This document shows, piece after piece, positions 1 through 11,449 of a stretch of DNA of 64,000 bases. How positions within the stretch are numbered: position 1 is the first letter of the stretch; every line of letters begins with the position of its first letter. Source of the DNA: Canna indica (taxonomy: Eukaryota; Streptophyta; Magnoliopsida; Zingiberales; Cannaceae). The notes under the pieces were generated by a model. The model searched no databases. It worked only from the letters and a program-made list of their open reading frames with translations, and had not been told where the DNA came from. The stretch is from NCBI GenBank assembly GCA_034359265.1, contig CP136895.1, forward strand, positions 6,636,501-6,700,500, given 5' to 3'. Made by a program: the position numbers and the translations under genes.

Positions 1-357
1 ATGCGTCCCGGTCCCGATCCCGAATACGAAGCATTCCCGATTTTGTCCCGCCCTAAAAAATTCGAGACGAGACCAGGACGGGATCGGGACGTCCCGAATT
101 TATTAATATTGATTTTTTATAAAATAAAAGTAATATCTCCATTAAAATAATTAATATTTTTTCCAAAAAAAGGTATATTATATATTTAATATTACTTATA
201 TTATAAACCATTGTTCCGTCACGTCCCAGTTTTTAATCGAGACGGACATATTTATCCTGGTCCCGTCCCGATTTTGAACCGGGACGGAATTTGTCCCAAC
301 TTTTCGAGTCGGGCCGGACCGAGATGGCCAGGACGTCCCGACCCATGCTCACCCCTA
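1..357. mobile_element. hAT-type element, right portion (left end outside window)
   Basis: The sequence ends at 357 in CACCCCTA, the reverse complement of the TAGGGGTG terminus shared by the other hAT elements here. Many copies of the word GTCCCG/CGGGAC lie in both orientations near the two ends, around a 120-base AT-rich core. No transposase coding is visible, so it is a non-autonomous copy. A related copy of the same word family starts at 61786. The left end and the matching 8-bp duplication (expected GTAATGGG) would lie before base 1. Confidence 0.65.
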
Positions 358-893
358 GTAATGGGGGTGCCTAGCTACCCGTCCCGTGAAATATATATAC
401 TATTCATGTCCATTTAATTCCTCGCGAGTATGAGAAATGAGTACTCATTTAATTCCTCGTGAGGGGAGGGGGGATCCCCACAGATATTGGTGGGTATCCA
501 TGACACTTTGAAAAATATAAATTATAATATTTTATTAAAATTTAAACTCACAGCAATGAAATAAATATCAACAACAACATAAGTTAAGGGATAAAAGAAA
601 AGAGTAGATAAACACATTATCAACAACATAAGATCTTCAAGTATTTATCAACAACAACATAAGGTCTTCAAGTATTTATCAACATAAGGTCTTCAAACGT
701 AATTATACTTTATTAGCGGGTAACGAGTACCCGCGGATACGAGTAGTATAATATACATACCCACCTCATATAATAAACGGGTAAAAAAAATTACCCACGA
801 CATCCTTGCTGGTAGGATATTAACCCTCATACCTGTCATAAACGGGGTAAATACCCGCAGTACCCGCTTAAACGGGTATTATTGTCATCCCTA
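358..893. mobile_element. Probable partial hAT-type element, right end at 893
   Basis: The segment ends in TTGTCATCCCTA, matching the right ends of other hAT copies here. It holds repeated ACCCG/CGGGT words (about 715-880) beside an AT-rich core with a repeated motif, roughly CAACAACATAAG, at 568-700. I found no matching left terminus or 8-bp duplication. It is either truncated or its left end was displaced by the element at 1-357. Confidence 0.4.
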
Positions 894-1732
894 ATTGTGA
901 CGCTTAAGTGATGAAAAATCTCAAATGATGGATATGAAATTAGAATATAGAGTATACTTGATGTGTTTTGCGTCTGTTTTATGAAGTAAGTCTAGGTGTT
1001 CAGTGATGATATCTCGCGAATTGAATGGGTTGATGGTTATCCCTTAGATTGCGGTCTCATTACTATCGAATCCTTTGTAATAAATGTCGAATGTTGATAT
1101 CCTTATTTGGTCAGATGAAGCCTCCAAACTAAATTGTAGTTGGTTCAGTTTGAATCTACTTCAAGAGTATAGGTGCTTCTGGGTTTGATTCGATTAGACC
1201 CAAAAAGCTACTCTAGTCCAAACTAGTTTAATGGATTCGAGTCCGAACTAGTGCTAATCGAATTTGGTTCATGCTCAAAATCATGCCCAGTCAAGGATAG
1301 ACTAAAATTGTCAAATTCATTCAAAAACGAGATCCATAGCATAAATTTTGATTGACCTAACTAAATCAATTGAAATAGTCTCTAGACTAAAGTTTTTAAT
1401 TGACCTTCAGTGAGGTATCATTGTAAGCCTGTAATTTATAATTTGAAGGAAACAAATAAAAAATTGGATCTAATTACAATCGTTTGATTATTTCACACTG
1501 GTCGCCCCTGATTCCTTGCCGCACTCCGACGCGGTGCGTAATTTTCCCTGTCGTTCAAGGTTGGGTTAAAAAAATAATAATCATCTGTATCATGCTCTTT
1601 AAACAAAACCTTTTTTTTTAGAAATGCCTACCATCAAACTTCGGCATAACTTTCAGCCCAACCCTCATATACCGACTAAGAATCGTAGTTTTATTTTTAT
1701 TTATTTTTATAAAAAAAATCTTACTCAAAAAG
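894..1732. other. Intergenic, no feature recognised
   Basis: AT-rich sequence without a sustained reading frame, terminal repeat or RNA gene that I can identify. Confidence 0.5.
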
Positions 1733-2515
1733 TTAGATTATATCCAAGGAATTGGGAAGAGAAGACAGTGGACCTTTGGTCGTGCATTTCTCGTCAACTC
1801 CCAGCATATTCTCATATTCCTCCAAGCAAGAATTACTATTATTAATATTTGTAAACTTTACATCATACTCATTTACATCAGAACTCACTCCCTGTGTATC
1901 TCTCAACAATACAAACTCAGAAATAAAATTATTTTTAACATAACTACTAATACTATTTACCTCCCTACATAATCTCATCCCACATTTATAAACTATGGAA
2001 AGATCTCTTGAATCCTACTTAAGCTTTGTCTTTGTTAAGCCTCTAACCCATTCCTCCTTGTTATAGAAATCAAGCATTCTTTCGTATAAATTAGCCTTTG
2101 CAACTTGATGAGCATTATCATTTCTTTTTCTATTCACAAAAATTCAGGAAGACACTTCTATTTCTCCACCAACATATAGTATATCTTGAATCATATCATT
2201 TGCATACCATGAAGATTTACTATATTTATTTAAAAAATCAATCATCTTCTTACCATCTGAAACACCTTCAAGTATTTTATATTCGTTCGTTTCAATTTAA
2301 TTAATACAAACCAAACAGTATTCATCTCTGACATCATAGCATCCGACTGAATAAATTTACAATAACCCATAAGAAATGCTTCATTGCTTTCATTCATTAC
2401 ATAAAATATATCTCAAACAAGCATCTCTTGTTTGCTCCAACCAAACTGGCATCACAGTAAACTCTTAGGCCTCCTTCCTACTCAACATCAATTCTTTCCT
2501 GCCTAAAGCCGCCCC
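1733..2515 (-). pseudogene. Decayed RNase H-like domain (LINE/RVT_3 type)
   Basis: Read on the minus strand from about 2510, broken frames give a recognisable plant RNase H-like domain. It starts with VYCDASLVGANK (first catalytic Asp), followed by a piece with SEMNTVWFVL (the Glu-bearing helix), and later NAHQVAKANLYER near the end. Several stops and frameshifts separate these pieces, so it cannot be translated as one protein. Such domains lie at the 3' end of plant L1-type LINEs or in domesticated RNase H-like genes. No poly-A tail or target duplication was found, so the origin is inferred from the domain alone. Confidence 0.45.
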
Positions 2516-3099
2516 TTTTATTTTCATCCCTGCATCTTATACTAAGAATCGTGGTTACATACAGAATCAAGTACTAATAAGTAAAATGACAAGTCGATCC
2601 AACTTTGTCCATATCGCAACTGCAATTCTAGTCAAAAATGTCGTCCATATCCCAAACTTATACTATTATTCTGCTCAATCTATCCGATTCAGTCCATTGG
2701 ATTGAGATATATCTTAAGTCAACTCAACCTAAATCCAACTGCCAGCAAAACCGTCAACTACGCAGTATCCAGGGCCGCCGTCTCCTTGGAGGATTCCCAC
2801 GAAATCCAATGCATTGAATCCATGCCAAGTGGGACCTACGAGTTGATGTCAGATTTGTACCAATGTAATCACATCCGAATTAATAGTACCAATTTTTAGA
2901 ATAATATTCCAAAAAACATTTTAATTATCACAAAAGCAGTTTCTTTAAGCAATCCGTATCACAAAAATAGTTTTGAAAATCCAAAATTTCTTGATTCTAA
3001 TATATTATTTAGCTTTTTATGTGGCGGCTTATTTATGTATTAATATGACCCATTTTTAAAGGTATTAAATTGTCCGCCATTATGGGGGCAATAAGCGTA
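2516..3099. other. Intergenic, 3' flank of the DREB gene
   Basis: No gene or repeat recognised. The last 100 bases would hold the 3' UTR of the minus-strand DREB gene. No clear poly-A signal was chosen. Confidence 0.4.
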
Positions 3100-3750
3100 T
3101 CAGACAGTAGAGTAGTTCCACAGAGAGACATCGCCATCGCTCTCGTCGTCGTCATTCGCCGGCGGCGGAGGTGGCGGATCGATCAGCAACCCTTCCGCCA
3201 TATCCAGGTACACCTGCATTCCCACGTGGAGCCCATCCTCCATCAAGAAAGGATCCCCGGCTGCTTCCGCCGACGGCCCCGCGGCCTGATCCGCCGCGTG
3301 ATCCTGCATTGGCTCGGGGGCGTTGTCGGTCCCCGGGCGCGGAAGGAAGGCCTCGGCCGCGCGGGCCGCCGCCTTCCGGATGTCCGCGGGGCTCGACGAC
3401 TCGGGCGCGGGGAGCCGCGACGGGGAGTCGGCGAAGTTGAGGCAGGCGTCGCGGCCGCGGAGGGCCATGGCCGCCACGTCGTGCGCCCGGGCCGCCATCT
3501 CGGCGGTCGGGAAGGTCCCGAGCCAGATCCTGGACTTCTTGTTGGGCTCCCGCACCTCGCACACCCACTTGTCCCCGTTCCGGCGCCGCACGCCCTTGAA
3601 CACCGGGTGCCGCGTCTCCCGGAACTTGGTCCGTCCCGCCCGCCGCTTCGGCGGCGCCGACGACACCGTCGCGTAGGAGATCTCCTCGTCCGACGCCACC
3701 GACCTCCGGGCCAGCGGCGAGTCCAGCGAGCCGCCGCTAAAGCTCTCCAT
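3100..3750 (-). CDS. DREB1/CBF-type AP2/ERF transcription factor
   Basis: Intronless, 216 residues, the usual length for DREB1/CBF factors. A single AP2 domain spans about residues 50-107 (FKGVRRRN to CLNFAD, with [19 protein letters not shown]). It is preceded by the DREB1 hallmark basic stretch [16 protein letters not shown] at 34-49, which acts as a nuclear localisation and identity signature. The second hallmark after the domain is degenerate: ADSPSRL instead of DSAWR. The acidic C-terminal half ends in SLWNYSTV, a variant of the terminal LWSY motif. The family binds DRE/CRT (core CCGAC) promoter elements in the nucleus and usually drives cold or drought responses; that function is inferred from family. 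Codon third positions are strongly GC-biased against AT-rich surroundings. The start is the first ATG before the conserved region. Confidence 0.93.
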   Translation of the reverse strand: MESFSGGSLDSPLARRSVASDEEISYATVSSAPPKRRAGRTKFRETRHPVFKGVRRRNGDKWVCEVREPNKKSRIWLGTFPTAEMAARAHDVAAMALRGRDACLNFADSPSRLPAPESSSPADIRKAAARAAEAFLPRPGTDNAPEPMQDHAADQAAGPSAEAAGDPFLMEDGLHVGMQVYLDMAEGLLIDPPPPPPANDDDESDGDVSLWNYSTV

Positions 3751-4979
3751 TTCCCGATTAGTTCGTCGTGGTCTTCGTCTTCCTTCTCTTTGTTCTGCTT
3801 CTGTTGCTTCGCTAGCGGAGTGCCAGTAGAGTGTTCGACGAAATGCGGAGGAGGAAACCAGGAAGGGACGCGCGGTATAAATTGGGGGCGGGGAGACGTC
3901 GCTGTCCTACGCGGGACACGGGATGCCAGTGCGGGGGATATGGAGGATCCAGCTGGGCTTGGATCGGGTCTTCGCCTTCGTGTGAGCTTTAAAATGACTC
4001 ATTCCCTAGTCTGATGTCAGCGTCAATTGTGTCAGTTTTGATGTGATGTGGCGTCACTGTTGCCACTCGGAGTGCTTCGACGTGGATTTTATTACGACTC
4101 AGTCGCCGCCAACCCACTCTAGATCATTGTTTGGCTGCCTCTACTGGGCCCCAACGCATATAATCGTGCATCAATTTACTGAAAAGTGCACCAATTTTGA
4201 CTCGAGTTGGAGTTCTACAACGACGAAACTGGAGGATTAAAATACACTACATGATATCACCAGGTCGCAATGAAGGATGTAATTGAGGGCTGAAACGGAT
4301 GCCGCTGGGAATGCATCCGCGGAAAACCAGAAACCAGATCCGGATTCGGGTCTGGAATCTCAGAGCGGAGACAGGAATGCAAATAACACGTGGAGATATT
4401 GGGATGCATCTTGATCCGAATCCGGAGCATGATTAAGATTAACACAATCCGCCTATCTGATCTGATCTGATCCGATCTGATCGAATGGTGACGGCGCACA
4501 AAAATTAAAGAATCTCTCGAGAATGTCAATGATATGAGCTTCTAGTAACAGTACGTTGAGACTTGAGAGACAGTTGGCTGTAGATACGCGTACCGCCAGT
4601 ACGGGCGTGAATCGTCCATCGTTTCCGCTAACGGCTCGATCGTGCCAGACTGGATGGATTCCCTGACGTACAGGGAAAATCTTTGTATACTGTTTTGACA
4701 AACGTCTACGACGCTGACTAGGAAAACACGAGCAAATTCAACTTTTTTTTGGATTTCTTTTCCTAATTCAGATTTATTTGAATTGAGTTTTCAATTTGCT
4801 TTCAAAATTCAAAAAATGGACTTTTTCTATTTTTATAAAATTGTGTACACGCACAAGTAGATTATATAATATATATTTTTTGAAAAAAAATCAAACCAAT
4901 CCATGTATCCTAATTGAGTTTTATTCAAAAAATAAAATATATGTATAATATATTTTTAAAATTGAAAAAATTCTAGGTT
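3751..4979. other. Upstream region of the DREB gene and intergenic DNA
   Basis: The first 250 bases are GC-rich and probably hold the promoter and 5' UTR of the minus-strand DREB gene. Further out the DNA becomes AT-rich. A short (TGATC)-like tandem run lies near 4455-4485. No additional gene recognised. Confidence 0.4.
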
Positions 4980-5310
4980 CACTGCGATAGATTGCTCAAG
5001 TATAAAAGCGCGGATGTATAAGTGCCTTTGTAAAATGCTCTCAGGCGTCAAAATATTTCGACGCCCTCTGTTGCCAAGCGTCGAATTTTTTTTTATTAAG
5101 TTTTTATCTTTAACGATTCGACACATGTAATTTTCGTCAAAAATATTTCGCTAATAAATCAAGATTTTACTGTAGTGGTGGGAGGCAGATACTATAAGAA
5201 ATTACTATGAAACCGACTACAAATATGAAAAAAATCGACGCATTTTAAGTCTAAATGTCAATTTAGACGCTTATCAAAGTGTCAATTCAAGAGACAAAAA
5301 AATGCTTGAG
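4980..5310. mobile_element. CACTA transposon relic(s)
   Basis: The words GACGCC and TTTCGACGCC near 5045-5085 match the subterminal repeats of the intact CACTA element at 53104-58613. The sequence reaches TACTGTAGTG at 5177, the reverse complement of a CACTACAGTA terminus. A second block starting near 5208 (GACTACAAATATG, then TCGACGC) resembles another CACTA end pointing the other way. No partner end or 3-bp duplication was found, so these are fragments. Confidence 0.35.
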
Positions 5311-6704
5311 AAGCAATATTCCATTTCACCCCAAATGCTTTTTAATAATTTTTCCAACTTTTATCATATTAATAAATATTGGCTAGAATTTTTTTTTTAT
5401 TTGACTATCTTTTTATTTGAATCAATCTAAATGAAGAAATAATATAACCTATGTGTTATAAATTTTTTGATTACGATGGAAGAATTGGAATTATCGATGT
5501 GTGATTAAAATATGAGTAGGGTAAAGATCCGATGCCACTTCCGGTGCCAATTTTTCCAAATCGGGTCCAGCTCGAGCTGACGCCCGTTGAAACTGGTACC
5601 GATTTTTCATTTTCCGTAGCCTGACACATGCATCGATTTGATTTCAAAACTGGTGCCTGACATAGGCGTCGGATTTTTTAAGCCTGTTTTTATTTTATTT
5701 TTGTTGTGAGGAACTTGCAACCATCTGCTCAGATGATGAGAGCATGTTTGTAGTGGTGGTGGTGGTCGATGCATCACAGTTTGAGGAAGATGGTTGTACA
5801 TGTTGTGGTTGCAAAAACCACTACATGGGAGGAAGAAATAAATATATTGCCCAAATATTGGAGATTGGAGCTGATCATTTGCATAGCCCATGGAGGCCAT
5901 TAAGAAGAGTTGCTGGCCCAACTAGCAAAAAAGATTGTGCAGCCTAATCCTCTGAGTTCCTGGGTCACTGATAAATTAAGAGGATCTTGAAGAAGCTAGC
6001 ATAAAATGCAATTAAAAATAGTACGTAGATTACAGGGGAGAAGTGTTAAAAATATTGATGAATTTGTTAGACCACCCGAACTGCTAGACATTGTTGCAAG
6101 GGACTTTTCCAGTCCTAGTTTTCTTCGATAATATGAAGTAGTTATTATTTCTTGCAAAAAAATATATGATGAATTAGTATCTCAACCGATTTAATATTAG
6201 ATCTGAGTTTAAAAATATTACCTTTGTTATCCTTCTTAATTATATGCCTATGCATTTTCTTTTAAGCAAAGATAATGTATACTAAAATTTGAACTCATAT
6301 TTTTAAAAAACATTTCAAGATATTATCACTAACCGGGTTATATATTCACCGTTGGCATATGCATGCTTGCTAGTTGAACAAATTGAAGCAAAATGGGACA
6401 AATTGATATTATTCAAATTTGATATATTAAAAAGTGGAATAAAATGAAATGAATTACTTTAAATGGAATAAAGTTAGTTCAAATAGGTGAAACCAGTTGG
6501 AGCATAATAGAACAAACATAATCTAATTTCTTAGTGACAAAAATATTCAAAACTTATCTATTTTAAATTTTACTATAAAACTAACTAAATATCCAAAATA
6601 GATCACATTGACAATAAATTTAAACAAAACAAAAAAAATGGAATGTTTTATCTCACACATATTTATTTTAATTACTTATATACTTCAAATTGGTATTTTT
6701 TATG
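5311..6704. other. Intergenic, possible unrecognised gene fragment at 5607-5921
   Basis: On the minus strand, 5607-5921 encodes an open frame of about 104 residues with a low-complexity Pro/His/Ser-rich C-terminal half. A second frame over the same DNA gives a Thr/Ser/Gln-rich tail ending in VASSSQQK and a stop, suggesting a frame break in an old coding fragment. I cannot assign it to a family. The rest is AT-rich with no recognisable feature. Confidence 0.25.
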
Positions 6705-7153
6705 GAAAAATTAATAAAAATATCATGAACTATTGAGATTTTAACAAATTTGTCTCATACTTTTATTTGTAAGAAATTTATACTCGAATTTTCATCTTTG
6801 TATCAATTGTATATTTTCGTCAGTTGGGTGTTAAAATAGATGTTATATGCTGACGTGGACTGCACAGTCAGTATAAAAAATAATTTTTTAATCAAATTTA
6901 CCTCGTCATCAAATATACTGTTGATATTCATTTATTAAAAAAATTTGATGACGAGATAAATTTAATTAAAAAATTAATTTTTTATGCTGATCGTGCAATC
7001 CACGTCAGCATATAACAACTATTTTAACACCCAACTGACGAAAATATACAATTGATATAAAGATGAAAGTTTGAGTATAAATTTGTTACAAATAAAAGTA
7101 TCGGACAAAATTATTAAAATCTTAATAGTTCATGATATTTTCATTATTTTTTC
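6705..7153. mobile_element. Fold-back (Mutator-like MITE) with ~210-bp inverted arms
   Basis: Two arms of about 210 bases (6705-6915 and 6945-7153) are near-perfect reverse complements. Both contain AAATATCATGAACTAT close to the outer edge and GTCAGTTGGGTGTTAAAATAG plus a TGCTGACGTGGA motif further in. The whole 449 bp could form one long hairpin. Long terminal inverted repeats of this kind with no coding capacity are typical of Mutator-derived MITEs (family inference). A clean 9-bp target duplication is not visible because both flanks are T-rich. Confidence 0.6.
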
Positions 7154-8106
7154 TTTTTTTTATTCATATATATTGTATTATAATCTTTTACTAATAAAAA
7201 TATTAAATTTAAAATAAATATATTTTAAAAATGAAGTATATTGATTTTTTCATATGAATCCTTTACTTTTATATATTTTATACTAAAGTCAATAATCAAG
7301 TAATTTTAAAATTATCTATTTTATAAATAACTTAGAATAATTACATATAAATACATGTAGGATGATTTTTCATAGTCATTTTTCTAATTTTATACGAATA
7401 TTGTTTATTTAATTAAAAAATAATTAAAAAAATAGAATTTTTATTTAAATCTTTAAATATATATTGTAGCTATCATAAAAATGTGATGCATGATAAGCAT
7501 ATAAAAATCATTTAAGTTTGTTGATTTTACCAATCAAATAATCAAATATTGAACATAATACAAATATACATGTTCAATATGATTATCTTACTCGTTCTTG
7601 TCTCAATCAACCATCATGTATTATGTTGTGTTTGAAGAAGGTTTCTTCACATAATTAAGTTTCATTCAACAATCCCAATGGAATTTGCCCCTCCAATAAC
7701 AAACATATATATATATATATATGCCATCATGCATATTTTGTTCACAAAATAGCATCAATTACAATTTGAGCCAAATTGACCAACCTCAAAATCATACACA
7801 TACTTAATAAATTAAGCTTTTTATTAGGAAAAATAAAATTGAATTAGAAATAATAATCACCGAGGACCCACGACATTTAATGATCGATGTACAACATCAC
7901 CAACTTTCACTTATACAGGTATACTCATTCATTCACATAGATATACTCATAATTAATTAGATCCAGACATTAGCTATTGTTTATAAGGATCCAGACATGA
8001 ACTCGTATACGATATATGCGCATAATTATATTTCTTCTTCAACGAAGTTGCCCGCATACATATGTATAACCTTAACATTAATAGCCTTTCATCACGATGC
8101 GTGCAT
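7154..8106. other. AT-rich intergenic DNA with a short (TA)n tract
   Basis: No gene recognised. A (TA) microsatellite of about 20 bases lies near 7706-7725. Confidence 0.4.
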
Positions 8107-8307
8107 GAGAGAGGGAGAGAGAGAAGGCGACGGCGGAGATGATTAATTCGAGCAATCAGAGGCCCACGTGGACCACATCGCGTGCCTCGCGACACGTTCA
8201 TGAAAACGTACGAGAGAGGGAGAGAGAGAAGGCGACGGCGGAGATGATTAATTCGAGCAATCAGAGGCCCACGTGGACTGCCTCGCGACACGTTCATGAA
8301 AACGTAC
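8107..8307. repeat. 105-bp direct tandem duplication containing a G-box
   Basis: Unit 1 is 8107-8211 and unit 2 is 8212-8307. They are essentially identical except for a 9-base deletion in unit 2. Each begins with a GA-rich tract, then GGCGACGGCGGAGATG, and contains the palindromic G-box CACGTG (8165-8170 and 8270-8275). The surrounding 600 bases are GC-richer than the neighbourhood and look like promoter or 5' UTR DNA, but I see no convincing adjacent coding sequence. Confidence 0.8.
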
Positions 8308-9569
8308 GTTTGTGGACAGCAGCGGCGGCTTCCTGCGCTTTCGGTTGTTGCATTGCGGCGCCGACTCCACCCACTTCGTCATCCAGATTCGAGATCGAAT
8401 CCAAGTCCGATTCGAACACCAGCTCGATCTCGCCCCACCATATCTGTCCGATCTCCATCGGTTACTCTGCATGCAACACGCTGCAGCTTCGAGGAACGAG
8501 CGCCTGCAGCTTAAATACACACACACACATGACGAGCACGTTTTAATTGTCGCCTACATGCATGCATTATGTAGCAGGCGGGCGGAGATGCTCGGTGGGA
8601 CCGAAGCAGATCTAGGGGAGATTTCCATTGTTGGAGCAGCTGCTTCTTTTGTACACGTACGCGCTCTTCATTTTAAGGATCGGTATCCAGATGTGTGTCT
8701 AAAACTCTAAATGTCTGTGATGGAATGAACGTCTCCATCTTGGATTTGTTCTCCCACGTGAGTCAATGTTTCAAGCGGCTAGCTATTAATGCGATCATCA
8801 GGTATATTTTACTGGTCCCCAGGTTCGTCATTTCCTTCAATCATTTAAGATGTTATCAATTTAATATTGAGCAATCGTCAAGGGGATATACTTCCATCCA
8901 ATTGGTGGCGAGGGATGTACAGCCTATCGATCGTCTACTTTCTTTACCCACAATTGGGTGGAAGCTGATCAATTTTGAGCATGATTTTTTTTTTAAAAAA
9001 AAATGAACAATCGTCCTAAATCATAATATGAATCGAAAAAAAAAATTAGATCCATAATAAAAATTTAAAAATTCTCAGATTCATAATTTTTTTCTCCCTA
9101 CAATTCTCTCGAGTTCAATTTGGTATTCGATTTCATATTTTTACAAAAGTCTAGAACTAGTTCTATACTTTTAAGAAAGTCTAAAATTTACTATATATTT
9201 TTTTAAAATTAGATATTGTCAATAATATACTAAATAAAATCATAATTATTTATATATATATATATCGTAATTATTTATATAGTTATAAAAAATGATGAGT
9301 TTATTTTATTTGTTTCAATTTCAGACTTTTGTAAAAGTCTCGAATCCATGTAGTACCAAATCTGAACTCGATGGTATTTTGTAAAAAAATATGAATTTGA
9401 GAATTTCTAAATTCTTACTATGAATTTGAGAATTTCCTTCGAGAAAATTACTCTTTAATTTTTATATTAAAAAATATCAAAAGTTTTTTAAAGAAAAAAT
9501 TCATTTCAATTGGCCTCCGAAAAATTGATTTACTTTTAATTTACCCATTTTGCTTCCCTAACACTCATG
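8308..9569. other. GC-richer block then AT-rich intergenic DNA
   Basis: 8308-8700 is moderately GC-rich with several overlapping short open frames on both strands, none resembling a known family. A (CA)n tract lies at about 8516-8529. From 8700 to 9569 it is AT-rich with no feature recognised. Confidence 0.35.
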
Positions 9570-10700
9570 GGGTCTGTTCATTTCACAAACAGTTTAGTAC
9601 ATAACAGACTAGCTAGTCAATACTGTATAAGATTGTACATGACAGCATAACAAATAGTCATATGTTCATTTCGCACGGTACTAGACATTAAATTTAGTAT
9701 TATCTTGCGTTCGTTTTGTATTATCACAACACAAGATAAAATAATTTGACAAAAATACCCTTTATACTATTTCTTTTTCATTTCATCATATAAAAGCATA
9801 CTAAACAATATTATATATTATTATAATAAAATATTTTTTTAAATTAACATAACGATTATAAATCTAATAAATATGCTTTATTACAATTATATCACAAGTA
9901 GATTAATTAACAACATGTTGCGACATATATGAAGAACCCGGTGTCGTCGATGACGCAGCCACACCGCCTCCCATACTGAGTATATGTGCTAAGAGTATAT
10001 CTGACTACAAAGAAATTATACATGATAATAATATTTTATTTGACTAAAGATCAATTTTTGATCCAAATATACTCTTGATAAATAGAGATATATCTCATTT
10101 GAATATATTATATTTTAATCCAAATATACTCTTCCTAAATATACATACATACTCAATTTATATCAAAATATACTCTATTTGAGTCTAAATATATTCTCTT
10201 TTAATCCAAATATTTAATCTAAACATGAATATATACTCGATTTCTACCAAATTATACTATATTTGAGTCCAAATATACTTTCTCTAAATATAAATGTATA
10301 CTTAATTTCTATCAAATATTTTTTTTGGAGTCTAAATACACTTTTTTGATTCAAATACACTCTCTTTATATATATATACTCATTTTAATCAAAATATACT
10401 ATCTTTTAATCCAAATATATTATCTTTAAATATAAATATATTCATTTTCAAAAATTAGACATTTTTGAAAAAAAAATACATATATTAAAATTATAAACAA
10501 TATTATTGTTGTCATTTTCAACATTGTACAAAAGTAACAAACCATTGTTACTCCAAATTTAAGTAACAAGAAAATGAGCCTGGTGTACTGTCCTGAGACA
10601 TTATTCTTATCATGTCCATGATACGTTTTCGCAAAATGAACGTGGGACAACTTGTGTTGTCCAGTATTGTACTTTAAAATTATGTGAAACGAATGGACCC
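9570..10700. mobile_element. Inverted-repeat DNA transposon, non-autonomous (PIF/Harbinger-like)
   Basis: The left end GGGTCTGTTCATTTCACA and the right end (reverse complement GGGTCCATTCGTTTCACA) form imperfect terminal inverted repeats. The element is flanked by the trinucleotide ATG at 9567-9569 and 10701-10703. It is 1131 bp long with no transposase. The 3-bp duplication suggests PIF/Harbinger, though ATG is not the usual TWA target. The interior from about 10020 is a degenerate tandem array. Confidence 0.55.
10020..10450. repeat. Degenerate AT-rich tandem array
   Basis: Imperfect repeats of roughly 20-45 bases built from ATCCAAATATACTCT and TTTGAGTCCAAATATACT. They lie inside the inverted-repeat element at 9570-10700. 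Confidence 0.6.
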
Positions 10701-10703
10701 ATG

Positions 10704-11440
10704 GTGTTTTATGTTTTATTTTTAGATATCTGAAGTATTTTCGAAAGGGATAATTGAATTGAAAAGAAATTAAAAATTTTTGTGAATTAGTTTTTTTAGT
10801 ATAGTGTTTAGTTCTTGTAAAGTATTTTTTCCAGTAAACATTCTTGATCATTTTTACATAGAATGATGAATAAATTAAGATTACAGATGTACCAGGCGAA
10901 TACGATACCACATAAATTGAAATTATGCATTAAGTGGTAGCAACTAAACTAAAGTTTGAACTCCAAACCTACTGGTTGTGCTTCACTTATGATATATAAA
11001 GGACGATTGTTTATTATTTGATGTTTAATTGATATGTTGTGAAATATTTAATTATGGGTACTATGCATTTTCTATTAAGTAATTGATAATTGAGGATGAG
11101 AGCTTTTTGTTTTTTTCTGAGTTTTTTTGTCAATTGATGGATGCTAATTAATTTTCAGGTCCAACCAAATTATGATAGTGTACGATTTTTTAGGAAGCAT
11201 AATGATTTGTAATTGCCTTTCATTGTGAGTTGTTATCGCGCTTTTCCGTGTGTCAATTGACTCCTAAATAGTCTTAATTATTTAGTTAATTAATTAATTT
11301 GTTCCCTAATTGGACATATAATAAAAATATTTAACAAATTGTGGTTATAAAGGTAATTTTCTTAATATTTCATTTGCCGCGTTCATCATTTTATATATAT
11401 ATATTGGTTGATGAAATAGAATATAGTCGATCTATCAACG
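10704..11440. other. AT-rich intergenic DNA
   Basis: No gene or complete element recognised. Confidence 0.4.
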
Positions 11441-11449
11441 TTAATTTAA

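Noticed and set aside
3070..4014. Long plus-strand open frame of 314 codons over the DREB gene
   Set aside because: It is the GC-rich antisense shadow of the DREB1-type gene; its Arg/Pro/Gly-rich product has no motif.
10426..10911. 161-codon minus-strand frame
   Set aside because: It spans the right end of a transposable element and adjacent AT-rich DNA; the Phe/Ile/Lys-rich composition is that expected by chance.
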